This document shows, piece after piece, positions 30,738-38,093 of a DNA stretch of 64,000 nucleotides. The first letter of the stretch is position 1. Every line of letters begins with the position of its first letter. Source of the DNA: VRUE01 sp036276735 (lineage in GTDB: Bacteria > Actinomycetota > Thermoleophilia > Solirubrobacterales > 70-9); contig DASUOH010000021.1 of the NCBI GenBank assembly GCA_036276735.1, forward strand, positions 93,546 through 157,545. Direction: 5' to 3'. The notes under the pieces are model-generated. The model saw only the letters and a program-made list of their open reading frames with translations. It was not told the DNA's origin and ran no database searches. Made by a program: the position numbers and the translations under genes.

Positions 30738-31688
30738 TCAGTAGGCGGTGTTGCGGCAGCGCGGGCGTGGCAGCGCCTTGCAGCGGGGCTGGGCGCCGCG
30801 GGTCCAGAGCGCCAGGTCGACCTCTGCCGGCGTCAGGCCCCCGGCGCCGGCGAGCAGCTCGACCGCGTGGACCGCACAGGCGCGCAGCTCGACCTCCTCG
30901 GGCGAGCCATGCTCGAGCAGCTCGCCGGCTTCGATGCGGGCGGCGAGCTGCGGGTCGAGCCCGAGGAGGCCGTCGACCCGGAGCACGTGCGGGACGAGGT
31001 TGTCGGCGAAGGCGGTAAGGCGGTCGACTGCGGCGAGCGGCGTCACGAACCGGTCGAGGTCGGCGGCGACCAGCTGGGCGCGCTTGAAGAACGGGACCGG
31101 CCTCCCCTCGTAGCTCGAGGCGTCGCCGAAGGCACGCCACTCCGCGAGCAGACCGGCGAGGGCGGGAGCCGATCCGCCCGCCGCCCCCGGCAGCGCGAGG
31201 AAGCTGCCGCCGTGCTCGTCGCGAACGCGTTGCCCGACGTCGCGCAGCGCGGCGGCGAAGTCGTCCAGCAGCGGATGGCCGAGGTCCTGCCCGACTACCG
31301 CGGCAATCTCAGCCGGGGTCAGCTCGGACAGCTCCGCAGCCGCCCAGGCGCCCCGCTCACGGAAGCGCTCCGTCACCCCCGCCGCGATCGTCCCGTAGCC
31401 GCTCTGGCCGGGGCGCTTGCGGATCGTCGGCCACCAGCCGGAGCCGAAGTTGATCGCGCCGAGGCAGACGACAAAGGCGGCGCGGGCCTCCGGGTCAGCC
31501 TCCGCGAAGTGAGTCGAGGGGTCGGGCTCGGAGGCCGCCGCAAGCGTGGCGGCGTAGTCGGCGAGCGCCGCCTCGTCGAGGCGAACCGAGCGCGCCCGGT
31601 CGGCCACCCAGGCGCAGGCTTCGCGGACGCACTCCGGCAGCTCCCCCGCTCCACTGTTCCTTTTCCTCGATATATCGGGCAAAGGCAC
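30738..31688 (-). CDS. Queuosine-salvage protein (Qng1/DUF2419 family)
   Basis: A 316-residue protein matching the queuosine 5-prime-phosphate N-glycosylase (DUF2419) family that releases queuine from salvaged queuosine nucleotides. Visible hallmarks are GAINFGSGWWPTIRKRPGQS (the NF-x-W substrate loop), the helical middle, a core Asp in ADNLVPHVLRVDG, and the C-terminal LWTRGAQPRCKALPRPRCRN, equivalent to the LWNRG...YK...PRHRTRTVFY end. It indicates that the organism recycles the tRNA modification base rather than, or as well as, making it. No other queuosine gene is in the window. The GTG at 31688 is the only reasonable start but has no strong ribosome site. Confidence 0.78.
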   Translation of the reverse strand: MPLPDISRKRNSGAGELPECVREACAWVADRARSVRLDEAALADYAATLAAASEPDPSTHFAEADPEARAAFVVCLGAINFGSGWWPTIRKRPGQSGYGTIAAGVTERFRERGAWAAAELSELTPAEIAAVVGQDLGHPLLDDFAAALRDVGQRVRDEHGGSFLALPGAAGGSAPALAGLLAEWRAFGDASSYEGRPVPFFKRAQLVAADLDRFVTPLAAVDRLTAFADNLVPHVLRVDGLLGLDPQLAARIEAGELLEHGSPEEVELRACAVHAVELLAGAGGLTPAEVDLALWTRGAQPRCKALPRPRCRNTAY

Positions 31689-31744
31689 AGCGGAAGCCTC
31701 CTACGTTCGCTTGGACGCTGCCCGCCGGGGGTATCTCAGCGCCG

Positions 31745-31951
31745 ATGGCGCGGACCTACTTCCACAGCTGTCCGGCCGAGGCGGACCCCGGGAGCCTCCT
31801 CGACCGGCAGCAGCAGTTCACCACCCCCTGGGGCCACCCCGAACACGGGCCGTGCGACAAGTGCGAGGGGGATGGGAGCGTTCGCTACGAGTGCAAGTCA
31901 TGCCTCGCCGACGGCGCCGACCCGCAGTGCCCCGCCTGTGAAGGCCGGGCG
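31745..31951 (+). pseudogene. Zinc-ribbon protein, C-terminally truncated
   Basis: From ATG 31745 about 69 residues look real: MARTYFHSCPAE, then GHPEHGPCDKCEGDGSVRYE, CKSC and CPACEGRA. CDKCEGDG is a DnaJ-like C-x-x-C-x-G-x-G zinc motif, with two more C-x-x-C pairs. After CEGRA the frame stays open to 32164 but its sequence turns into the out-of-frame shadow of the next gene. The original C-terminus has evidently been lost, with the break falling just before the next gene promoter. The family is not recognised. Confidence 0.45.
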
Positions 31952-31960
31952 CCGCTTTGC

Positions 31961-31989
31961 TTGATTAGTCCTGTTTATTTGCCTACCCT
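31961..31989 (+). promoter_or_regulatory. Promoter for a leaderless transcript
   Basis: TTGATT (31961-31966) and TACCCT (31984-31989) are separated by 17 bases, a good vegetative promoter. The expected start point is about 31996-31998, which coincides with a GTG codon at 31998. The mRNA would thus have no leader, a common arrangement in actinobacteria. Confidence 0.55.
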
Positions 31990-31997
31990 GCGTGGCC

Positions 31998-32618
31998 GTG
32001 GGCGAGGCGAGCGGCAAGATCACCCTGATCACGCTGGGGCCGGAGGGCACCTGCCACGAACGGGCCTGCCGCCGCTACATGGAGTTCCAGGGGGTCGAGG
32101 ACTTCGGCTTCGAGCTGATCACCGACTTCCACATCGGCCTCGAGATGCTGCGCGAAGGGGATGAGCGCACCTTCCTGGTCCAGTGCAGCGCCCATCCCAA
32201 GGTCCACGAGATAACCGAGAAGTACTGGACCGAGGTCTGGGTCGTCGACACCTTCATCTTCCCCACCAAGCACCTCGTCGTCCTCGCCCGCAAGGAGGTC
32301 GAGCGGGCGCGCTCGCTGGGGATCGTGCCGGCGACCAAGGGCTACGTCGATCTCTCGCAGTGGGACGAGATCGTCGACGTCGCCTCCAAGCCGCTGGTCG
32401 GCGAAGGCCTGCTGCGCGGCGACTACGAGGCGGGCCTGACCCACATGGAGCACCTCGAACAGCATCCGGACGAGCTGCGGCTCGACCTCGACATCGGCGA
32501 AATCGACACCACCTGGGTCGTCTACGGCAAGCAGAAGCGCTTCGCCGGCGAGGTGATCGGCATTCCCTCCGCCGAGCTGTTCTCGCAGTTTGCGGGAACC
32601 GCGTCGGCGACCCCCTAG
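31998..32618 (+). CDS. Prephenate dehydratase/decarboxylase-like enzyme (BacA/SalX type)
   Basis: A 206-residue protein with the periplasmic-binding-like fold of prephenate dehydratase catalytic domains. The start ITLITLGPEGTCHERACRRY matches the T-x-GPEGT-x-x-E-x-A signature shared by prephenate dehydratases and the non-aromatising prephenate decarboxylases BacA, AerD and SalX. There is no ACT regulatory domain. The family-typical TRF motif of true dehydratases is not seen, which favours a decarboxylase-like or unknown reaction. There are no neighbouring bacilysin-type biosynthetic genes. GTG 31998 is chosen because the promoter ends at 31989; an alternative GTG lies at 31992. Confidence 0.6.
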   Translation: MGEASGKITLITLGPEGTCHERACRRYMEFQGVEDFGFELITDFHIGLEMLREGDERTFLVQCSAHPKVHEITEKYWTEVWVVDTFIFPTKHLVVLARKEVERARSLGIVPATKGYVDLSQWDEIVDVASKPLVGEGLLRGDYEAGLTHMEHLEQHPDELRLDLDIGEIDTTWVVYGKQKRFAGEVIGIPSAELFSQFAGTASATP

Positions 32619-32640
32619 CGCCGGCCCCGCGGCGGCGCTA
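32616..32640 (+). terminator. Hairpin at the end of the BacA-like gene
   Basis: TAGCGCCG (32616-32623) pairs perfectly with CGGCGCTA (32633-32640) around a nine-base loop. It begins at the stop codon itself. No T-run follows, so it may only slow transcription or protect the 3-prime end. Confidence 0.45.
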
Positions 32641-32651
32641 GGTTCGCATTG

Positions 32652-32776
32652 CGACCGGGAGAGAGCGGAAACCGCGGAAGCCCAGCGGGGACGTTCTCGA
32701 AGGTGGCGCAACGAGCTTCTAAGCGCGAAGGCTACGCGCGAGGCAGGCAACCGAGCGTCACCGCCGGTCGTTTTTT
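32652..32776 (+). ncRNA. Candidate structured small RNA with terminator-like end
   Basis: This gene-free stretch is bounded by CGACCGG (32652-32658) and CCGGTCG (32764-32770), which can close a stem, followed at once by six T residues. Inside, GCGG-AAA-CCGC (from 32664), GAAG/CTTC (about 32699/32716) and GCGCG/CGCGC (about 32723/32735) can form further helices. A closed multi-branch fold plus T-run is the usual shape of a small RNA or riboswitch with terminator. It does not match any riboswitch consensus I know. The following 195 bases to 32971 contain no convincing gene. Confidence 0.4.
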
Positions 32777-32971
32777 CGTGCAGCGGGGGTCGGCCTCTCG
32801 GCGGCGGGTTCGTTCGACTCAGGCCGGCAGAGCGTCCGGCGCCGCGCCTAGCTTTCGAGGCGCCGCTGGAGCGCCTGCCCTCCACGGTCCGCGACCGGGG
32901 CGCACCCTGGGAGCCGGCGTCGTTGGCGGAACCCCGTAATACGCCGCGACTAGCCCGCCTGCTCCCCTTCC

Positions 32972-33103
32972 TCAGCCGAGTGCCACGTAGCTTGCGCCGC
33001 GCGCGACGCCCACGAAAGCGGCAAACGCCGCTAGAACCGTGACGACCGCGATGGCCGTCACCCGCAACGACCAGTGGGAGTTGTGCGCGGCGCACTCACC
33101 CAT
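32972..33103 (-). CDS. Small single-pass membrane protein (43 aa)
   Basis: A short frame from ATG 33103 to TGA 32974-32972 encodes MGECAAHNSHWSLRVTAIAV, a continued hydrophobic helix (VTVLAAFAAFVGVA) and the end RGASYVALG. This has one clear transmembrane segment with a His/Cys-containing N-terminal tail. Hydrophobicity confined to one helix and an appropriate start argue for a real gene, but it is short and has no known family. It is on the same strand as the MFS gene further left, 68 bp away. Confidence 0.4.
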   Translation of the reverse strand: MGECAAHNSHWSLRVTAIAVVTVLAAFAAFVGVARGASYVALG

Positions 33104-33164
33104 ACGTGCCGCGGACTACCCGCTTTCGATTAGCGGCTAACCAACCGGGCGGTCGCCGAGGCGG

Positions 33165-34646
33165 TCAGCCCCCCTCGGCGTAGGCCGGCTCCCCTTCGCC
33201 CTCCGGCGCCATCTCGTGTCCGTGGGCGGGCATCGGCGCTTCCTTCATCGCGAAAATCGCGACGAGGAGCGCGGCGCCGACCAGCGCCGCACCTACCACG
33301 TAGGCGAGGTGGAAGCCCGAGTTGAGCGCCTCTTTGAACACCGTGCCCGTCGCTTCCAGCGAGTGGGTGCGCTCGGTGGCGAGCGTCGCCAGCACCGCGA
33401 GCCCGATCGCACCGCCCACCTGGGCCGAGGTGTTGACGACCCCAGAGGCCAGGCCGGAGTCCTCCGGCGTCGCGCCCGACATCGCCAGCGTCATCAGTGA
33501 GGGGAAGGAGGTGCCAATCCCGATCGCCACCACGATCATCGCCGGCAGGATGTGGGCGACGTAGTCGCCGTCGACCGGCGTGCGGGCGAAGAGCAGCAGC
33601 CCAGCGGCGATCATCACGAGGCCGGGGATCAGGGTCCGCCGCGCTCCGAAGCGCATGATCAGTTTCTCGGCGAAGCCGAGCGAGAGGGTCCCCATCACCA
33701 GGGTGGCCGGCAGGAAGGCGAGGCCGACCTCGAGCGCGTCGTAGTCGAGGATGCGCTGCATGTAGAGGGCGCCGAGGAAGAACATCGAGAACATCCCGGC
33801 GACCAGCAGCGCCTGCACGGCGTTGGCGCCGGAGACGTTGCGCGAGCGGAAGAGCCGCAGCGGCATCAGCGGGTTGGCGATCGTCGCCTGGCGGTGCAGG
33901 AAGAGCAGGCCGAGGGCCAGCGAGACCCCGCTTAGCGCCAGGGTCCGCGTTGCCCCCCAGCCGACCTCCTCGACGCCGAGGATCGTGTAGACGCCGAGCA
34001 TCAACGAGGCGGTGATCAGCACCGCGCCGGGGATGTCGGCACCCTCGCCGAAGCCAATCCCCTCGTGGGGCTGCACCAGCCGCATCGTGAAGAAGGCGGT
34101 GAGCAAGCCGACCGGCAGATTGATGAAGAAGATCCAGTGCCAGTTGATCGCCTCGGTGAGGACGCCACCGGCCAGCAGGCCGATCGAGCCGCCGGCCGAG
34201 GCGACGAAGCCGTAGACGCCGATCGCTTTCGCCTGCTCGCGCGGCTCAGGGAACATCGTCACGATCATTCCCAGCACCACGGCCGAGGTCAGTGCGCCGC
34301 CGATCCCCTGCACGAAGCGGGCGCCGACCAGCATCTCCTGGCTTTGGGAGACCGCGCAGAGGAGCGAAGCGGCGACGAAGATCCCCATGCCGGTGAGGAA
34401 GATCCGCCGCTGGCCGATCAGGTCGCCGAGCCGGCCCGCCAGCAGCAGCAGGCCGCCGAACGGGATCAGGTAGGCGTTGACGACCCAGGCCAGATCGCTC
34501 TGGCTGAAGCCGAGGTCGTCCTGGATCGAGGGCAGCGCGACGTTCACGATCGTGATGTCGAGGACGATCATCAGCACGCCGGCACAGAGCACGTAGAGCG
34601 CCAGCCAGCGGTTGTGTTCTTCGTGAGTGTCGTGCTGCGTGTTCAT
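33165..34646 (-). CDS. MFS drug exporter, DHA2 (EmrB/QacA) family with 14 helices
   Basis: A 493-residue proton-driven exporter. Motif D1/A regions are visible: LDITIVNVALPSIQDDLG (helix 1, the DHA2 hallmark with D-x-T-I-V-N-V-A-L-P), then GRLGDLIGQRRIFL (motif A), GARFVQGIGGAL (motif B) and GPLAGG-like GLLAGGVLTEAINWHWIFFI (motif C). About fourteen hydrophobic segments are present. The N-terminus is His-rich (NTQHDTHEEHNR), as is the C-terminal tail (PMPAHGHEM). Substrate unknown. ATG 34646 is chosen since it directly precedes the family start. A sigma-factor gene follows upstream, about 100 bp away on the same strand. Confidence 0.88.
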   Translation of the reverse strand: MNTQHDTHEEHNRWLALYVLCAGVLMIVLDITIVNVALPSIQDDLGFSQSDLAWVVNAYLIPFGGLLLLAGRLGDLIGQRRIFLTGMGIFVAASLLCAVSQSQEMLVGARFVQGIGGALTSAVVLGMIVTMFPEPREQAKAIGVYGFVASAGGSIGLLAGGVLTEAINWHWIFFINLPVGLLTAFFTMRLVQPHEGIGFGEGADIPGAVLITASLMLGVYTILGVEEVGWGATRTLALSGVSLALGLLFLHRQATIANPLMPLRLFRSRNVSGANAVQALLVAGMFSMFFLGALYMQRILDYDALEVGLAFLPATLVMGTLSLGFAEKLIMRFGARRTLIPGLVMIAAGLLLFARTPVDGDYVAHILPAMIVVAIGIGTSFPSLMTLAMSGATPEDSGLASGVVNTSAQVGGAIGLAVLATLATERTHSLEATGTVFKEALNSGFHLAYVVGAALVGAALLVAIFAMKEAPMPAHGHEMAPEGEGEPAYAEGG

Positions 34647-34743
34647 ATGCGGTCCTTCCACGTCGCGGGTCGAAGTCGGCGGTTCGGCGCCGTCACCCAC
34701 TGAGACCGGGCCGAGGCCCGAAACTCATCGGTTCCCTTGTGAT

Positions 34744-35838
34744 CTAGTCGCGGAGCGCTTCGGGCAAGCCGAAGCGCTCGAAGGCGGCCGCCAGGCGGCC
34801 GGGGTCGAAAGGCTGCTCTGGCAGCCTAACGATCTCCTCGCGTGGGAGCTCGTCGCTGGCCCGGGTGAGGAAGGCGTCGACCTCGGCGATCTTGCCGCCA
34901 CGCAGCGTCAACACGTTGAGGGCGAAGCGCTCGTAGAGCTCCTTATCCGGGCTCCAGGTGTAGAAGGCAATCGCCTCCTGGCCGTTGGCCCGGGCGCGCA
35001 GCGTCTTCCAACGCCATGCGCCGGACATCGGCGAGCCGGCGAGGAAGATCGCGATCTGGTCGCGACCCCGGAACCAGCTGCGCAGAGGCGGCATCGTGAA
35101 GGCGGCGTCCTCGGTCAGCATCGCGACGACCGCCTCGACGTCCTCGCGTAGCCAGGCATCGACGTAGGCCTCGACGGTCTCGCGGACGCGATCCTCGCCG
35201 AGCTCGCGCAGGGTCGCCTGCTGGCTCTGCTCGGGTAGCCGCTCCTCGACGGTGGCACGGGCGCGCTGCAGGGCGCTGTTGACCGAGGCGGTGCTGGTCT
35301 CGAGCGCCTCCGCCGCCTCCTTGGCCGAGAAGCCGAGCACCTCGCGCAGGACCAGGGCAGCACGCTGGTTGGCCGGCAGGTGCTGAAGCGCCGCGACGAA
35401 GGCCAGCTCGACGCTCTCGCGCTGCTCGTAGCGCGCCTCGGGCGCGGCGTAGCCGTCCTCGATCCCGATCGCCTCGTCGGGGTAGGGCCCGATCCAGGTC
35501 GCCTCGACCATCGGCTCGCCGGGCCCGTCGTGGGGATCCGACGGCGCGTAGTCGACGGGCAGCACCCGCTTGGGGCGCTTGGCGATCGCGTCGAGGCAGG
35601 CGTTGGTGGCGATCCTGTAGAGCCAGGAGCGCAGCGAGCTGCGCCCGGCGAACTTCGGCAGGCCGCGCCAGGCGCGCAGCTGCGCCTCCTGCAGTGCATC
35701 CTCGGCGTCGTGGACCGAGCCGAGCATCCGGTAGCAGTGCGCGTGCAGCTCGGCGTGGTGCGCCTCGACCAGGCGGGCGAAGGCACTTTCGTCACCGGCC
35801 TGCGCGGCCGCCAGTAGCTCCTGCTCGGCGATTCCCAT
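34744..35838 (-). CDS. ECF sigma factor with C-terminal SnoaL domain, SigG-like
   Basis: A 364-residue sigma factor. Sigma2 is at about 5-75 (SVHDAEDALQEAQLRAWRGL, then LRSWLYRIATNACLDAI). Sigma4 is at about 150-205 (HLPANQRAALVLREVLGFSA, then SVNSALQRAR). The linker has the PVDYAPSDPHDGPGEP and ATWIGPYPDE sequence typical of the mycobacterial SigG group. Residues about 225-345 form a SnoaL/NTF2-like fold (VEAYVDAWLREDVEAVVAML), which in related factors controls activity without an anti-sigma protein. It is divergent from the VOC/RibD genes, which may be its targets. ATG 35838 was chosen. Confidence 0.87.
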   Translation of the reverse strand: MGIAEQELLAAAQAGDESAFARLVEAHHAELHAHCYRMLGSVHDAEDALQEAQLRAWRGLPKFAGRSSLRSWLYRIATNACLDAIAKRPKRVLPVDYAPSDPHDGPGEPMVEATWIGPYPDEAIGIEDGYAAPEARYEQRESVELAFVAALQHLPANQRAALVLREVLGFSAKEAAEALETSTASVNSALQRARATVEERLPEQSQQATLRELGEDRVRETVEAYVDAWLREDVEAVVAMLTEDAAFTMPPLRSWFRGRDQIAIFLAGSPMSGAWRWKTLRARANGQEAIAFYTWSPDKELYERFALNVLTLRGGKIAEVDAFLTRASDELPREEIVRLPEQPFDPGRLAAAFERFGLPEALRD

Positions 35839-35888
35839 CAGCTCCCAGGGTAGCTCCGCGATGAATTTCGGCCGAGGTGTCGGTCTAT

Positions 35889-36260
35889 ATGAACGAGATG
35901 CCAGAAGCCTCCGCCCACCCCGTCGTCCACCTCGAGCTTCACACCGGCGACCCGTCATCCGCCCGCGCCTTCTACGCTGGGCTCTGCGGCTGGCGCTCGG
36001 CGGAGGTCGAGGCGGGCGGCCGCTCGTACCTGGCGCTGGAGCTGGGTGACGCGGTCGGCGGTGGCATCGTCGAGTGCCCGACCCGTCGCTCGCTGTGGCT
36101 GCCCTACGTCGAGGTGGGGGAGATCTTTGCCGCGACCGAGCGGGCCCGCGCCCTGGGCGCGCGCGTCCTGCTCGAGCCGCGCGAGGGCCCGGCCGGCTGG
36201 CGCAGCGTCGTCTCGACGCCGGCCGGCGGCGAGCTGGCCTTCTGGCAGCCGAAGGGGTAG
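35889..36260 (+). CDS. VOC-superfamily (glyoxalase-like) protein 1
   Basis: A 123-residue vicinal-oxygen-chelate domain made of two beta-alpha-beta-beta-beta halves. Half one is VVHLELHTGDPSSARAFYAG; half two is LPYVEVGEIFAATERARALG, followed by GWRSVVSTPAGGELAFWQP. Ligands of the usual metal site are visible at His (VHLELH) and near the end, but one Glu is replaced. This group often acts in antibiotic resistance or dioxygenation; here it is simply a predicted small-molecule-binding protein. ATG 35889 is used; an in-frame ATG at 35898 is equally possible. It is divergent from the sigma-factor gene. Confidence 0.8.
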   Translation: MNEMPEASAHPVVHLELHTGDPSSARAFYAGLCGWRSAEVEAGGRSYLALELGDAVGGGIVECPTRRSLWLPYVEVGEIFAATERARALGARVLLEPREGPAGWRSVVSTPAGGELAFWQPKG

Positions 36261-36318
36261 CGCCGAGAGCCCTTTCGCGAGACAGTCCTACGTAAAGCAA
36301 GCAAAGGAGATGGTTCAG

Positions 36319-36714
36319 ATGAGCGCGTTGAGCGAAAGCAAGGTGATGGCGACGATCGCGGTTAGCGACCTGCAGAGGGCGCGGGAGTTCTACGAGGGCA
36401 AGCTGGGCCTCATGGCGAGCGGTGTCGAGGAGGCAGGCCAGGTGGTGACGTACGGCTGCGGCGATGGCTCGGAGCTGCTCGTCTACGCCTCCGAGCACGC
36501 CGGCAAGGCGACCGCGACGGTGGCGACCTGGGAAGTCTCCGGCCTCGAGCAGCTGGTCGACGAGCTGACCGCCAAGGGGGTCGAGTTCGAGCAGTACGAC
36601 GAGCCGATGAAGACCGGCGAGAAAGGCATCCTCCGCTCGGAGGGGATGGGCGCGGTCGCCTGGTTCAGGGACCCCGACGGGAACACGATCGCGATCGGCG
36701 AGTTCGCCTCATGA
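36319..36714 (+). CDS. VOC-superfamily (glyoxalase-like) protein 2
   Basis: A 131-residue VOC protein with MATIAVSDLQRAREFYEGKL in the first half and a second half from ATVATWEVSGLEQLVDELTA to AWFRDPDGNTIAIGEF. The F-x-DPDGN-x-I closing motif is the commonest family signature. The start ATG at 36319 follows AAAGGAG by 9 bases; an ATG at 36310 touches the ribosome site and is unlikely. The stop overlaps the RibD-like reductase gene by 4 bases. Together with the preceding VOC gene this forms a three-gene set next to a SigG-like factor, an arrangement often seen with stress or drug response. Confidence 0.85.
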   Translation: MSALSESKVMATIAVSDLQRAREFYEGKLGLMASGVEEAGQVVTYGCGDGSELLVYASEHAGKATATVATWEVSGLEQLVDELTAKGVEFEQYDEPMKTGEKGILRSEGMGAVAWFRDPDGNTIAIGEFAS

Positions 36715-37337
36715 GCAAGGTGACGGCGGAGATCTCGATGTCGCTGGACGGCTTCGTCGCGGGGCCCAACGACGGCGTCGACAACGGGCTCGGCGACCGA
36801 GGCGAGAAGCTGCACGAGTGGGTGCTCCGACTCAGGGGTTGGCGCGAGGCGCACGGCTACGAAGGCGGCGAGACCGGCCCCGACGACGAGCGTTTCGCGG
36901 CAGCCATCGAGGCCACCGGCGCGATCGTCATGGGACGGCGGATGTTCGACCACGGCGAGGGTCCGTGGGGCGACGAACCGCCCTTCCACAAACCCGTCTT
37001 CGTACTGACCCACCGCCCGCACGAGTCGTTGGTCAAGGAAGGCGGCACGACCTTCACCTTCGTCGACGGGATCGAGAGCGCCGTGGAGCAGGCCCGCGAG
37101 GCCGCCGGCGACAAGAACGTCGCCGTCGCCGGCGGCGGTCAGGCGATCCGCGAGGCGATCGAGGCCGGTCTACTCGACGAGCTGGAGATCCACCTCGTCC
37201 CGGTCCTGCTGGGCGGCGGGGTCCCCCTCTTCGACTTCGACCCGGCGACCGCCGCCCGGATCGAGCTCGAGCCGATACACGCGATCGACGGCCCGGGCGT
37301 CACCCACCTGCGGTTCGGGATAGGGATGGAGGGCTGA
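36711..37337 (+). CDS. Dihydrofolate reductase-like protein (RibD C-terminal domain)
   Basis: A 208-residue NADPH-dependent reductase of the RibD-C/DHFR-like family. The start KVTAEISMSLDGFVAGPND has the D-G-F/Y-x-A signature. The cofactor strand is AIVMGRRMFDHGEGPWG, then PVFVLTHRP and a second Rossmann-like strand NVAVAGGGQAIREAIEAGLL. The end LDELEIHLVPVLLGGGVPLF is strongly conserved. Members reduce diverse small molecules and are widespread without an assigned substrate. It overlaps the VOC 2 gene by 4 bases, so the two should be co-translated. Confidence 0.88.
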   Translation: MSKVTAEISMSLDGFVAGPNDGVDNGLGDRGEKLHEWVLRLRGWREAHGYEGGETGPDDERFAAAIEATGAIVMGRRMFDHGEGPWGDEPPFHKPVFVLTHRPHESLVKEGGTTFTFVDGIESAVEQAREAAGDKNVAVAGGGQAIREAIEAGLLDELEIHLVPVLLGGGVPLFDFDPATAARIELEPIHAIDGPGVTHLRFGIGMEG

Positions 37338-37361
37338 GCCGCCGACAAGCGCTGTCTCCCG

Positions 37362-37592
37362 CTAACCGGGGTCGGACCTGTCGTTGGCCGCGCGATAGCC
37401 CGAGTGCCAGGCCAGGACCGCGACGATCGTGACGACGACCACCGCCAGTGCCGCGACCCTGACCGGCCACGTCGGCTCGCCCACCAGGGCGACGGCAAAC
37501 GAGACGGCAGCAAGGGTGAGGCCGAGCACCACGACGAGCGATTCCTTGAGATCCGGCTGCCGCGGCGCCCCGCCTTTTTCCGTCCGGCTCAT
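37362..37592 (-). CDS. Small two-helix membrane protein
   Basis: A 76-residue protein: a charged cytoplasmic start (MSRTEKGGAPRQPDLKE), two hydrophobic helices separated by a short Pro-containing turn (SLVVVLGLTLAAVSFAVALV and AALAVVVVTIVAVLAW), and a polar tail. No named family is evident, but length, charge distribution and the promoter-like AT-rich region upstream support it. It is divergent from the gene at 37737. Confidence 0.55.
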   Translation of the reverse strand: MSRTEKGGAPRQPDLKESLVVVLGLTLAAVSFAVALVGEPTWPVRVAALAVVVVTIVAVLAWHSGYRAANDRSDPG

Positions 37593-37641
37593 CTTCGATC
37601 CTCCCACGCAATAATCTTTTCAGAATTGATTCGCAAAAATA

Positions 37642-37672
37642 TTGACTTGAAAGATAGAAGAAAGAATATAAC
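37642..37672 (+). promoter_or_regulatory. AT-rich divergent promoter region
   Basis: Bases 37608-37690 are the most AT-rich stretch of the window. TTGACT (37642-37647) followed by AATATA (spacing 17) or TATAAC (spacing 19) makes a good promoter toward the gene at 37737. The ATTGACTTGA 10-mer is shared with the tyrosinase promoter region at 5750. Confidence 0.45.
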
Positions 37673-37736
37673 TATATTTTCCGAGATGACCGCTGCCGTT
37701 CCTGGACGGCTGTAGGTCCTAGGCTGAAGGGACGCG

Positions 37737-38078
37737 ATGGCGAGTAAGAAGGAGACGGTCAAGCTCTCCCCAGGGGAGCGCATCCGAGACACGGTGTCGC
37801 AGGCGACTTCGGTGTCCCTGCCCCTGCCGGTACACCGCCGGCTCGCCTTCCTGACGGAGCTGGGCATGGACGCCTCCGCGACGCAGGCGGAGATCATCGG
37901 CATGTTGATCGCCAATGCCTCACTCGAGCCGGATCGGGTGGAGCAAGAGGTGCTCGACTACCGCAAGATGACCGTCGGCGACGTGCTCGCCGGCACGCCG
38001 GAGGGGGCCGGAGGGGCGGACGTGATCGAGCTCGCCCCGCGCGGCCCTGGCCGTCCCTCTCGCCAAAGCGCCGGTTAG
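37737..38078 (+). CDS. Conserved protein of unknown function, ribbon-helix-helix-like
   Basis: A 113-residue soluble protein. The N-terminal region KETVKLSPGERIRDTV is basic. The core VSLPLPVHRRLAFLTELGMD, then ASATQAEIIGMLIANAS, has the strand-helix-helix spacing of ribbon-helix-helix DNA-binding proteins (SLPLPVHRRL as strand plus helix A, ATQAEIIGMLI as helix B). A disordered Gly/Pro/Arg tail (RGPGRPSRQS) resembles an AT-hook. DNA binding is therefore plausible, but this is inference from pattern alone; I recognise no named family. Confidence 0.55.
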   Translation: MASKKETVKLSPGERIRDTVSQATSVSLPLPVHRRLAFLTELGMDASATQAEIIGMLIANASLEPDRVEQEVLDYRKMTVGDVLAGTPEGAGGADVIELAPRGPGRPSRQSAG

Positions 38079-38093
38079 GGGCGCGGCGACCTT

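Noticed and set aside
32652..32776. Identity of the structured segment as a glycine, SAM, guanidine or c-di-GMP riboswitch
   Set aside because: None of the invariant sequence blocks of those classes was found, so only a generic structured-RNA call is made.
32590..33042. 150-codon Arg/Pro-rich plus-strand frame in the gap after the BacA-like gene
   Set aside because: Composition is that of random GC-rich frames; the region instead shows RNA-like pairing and a small membrane frame on the other strand.
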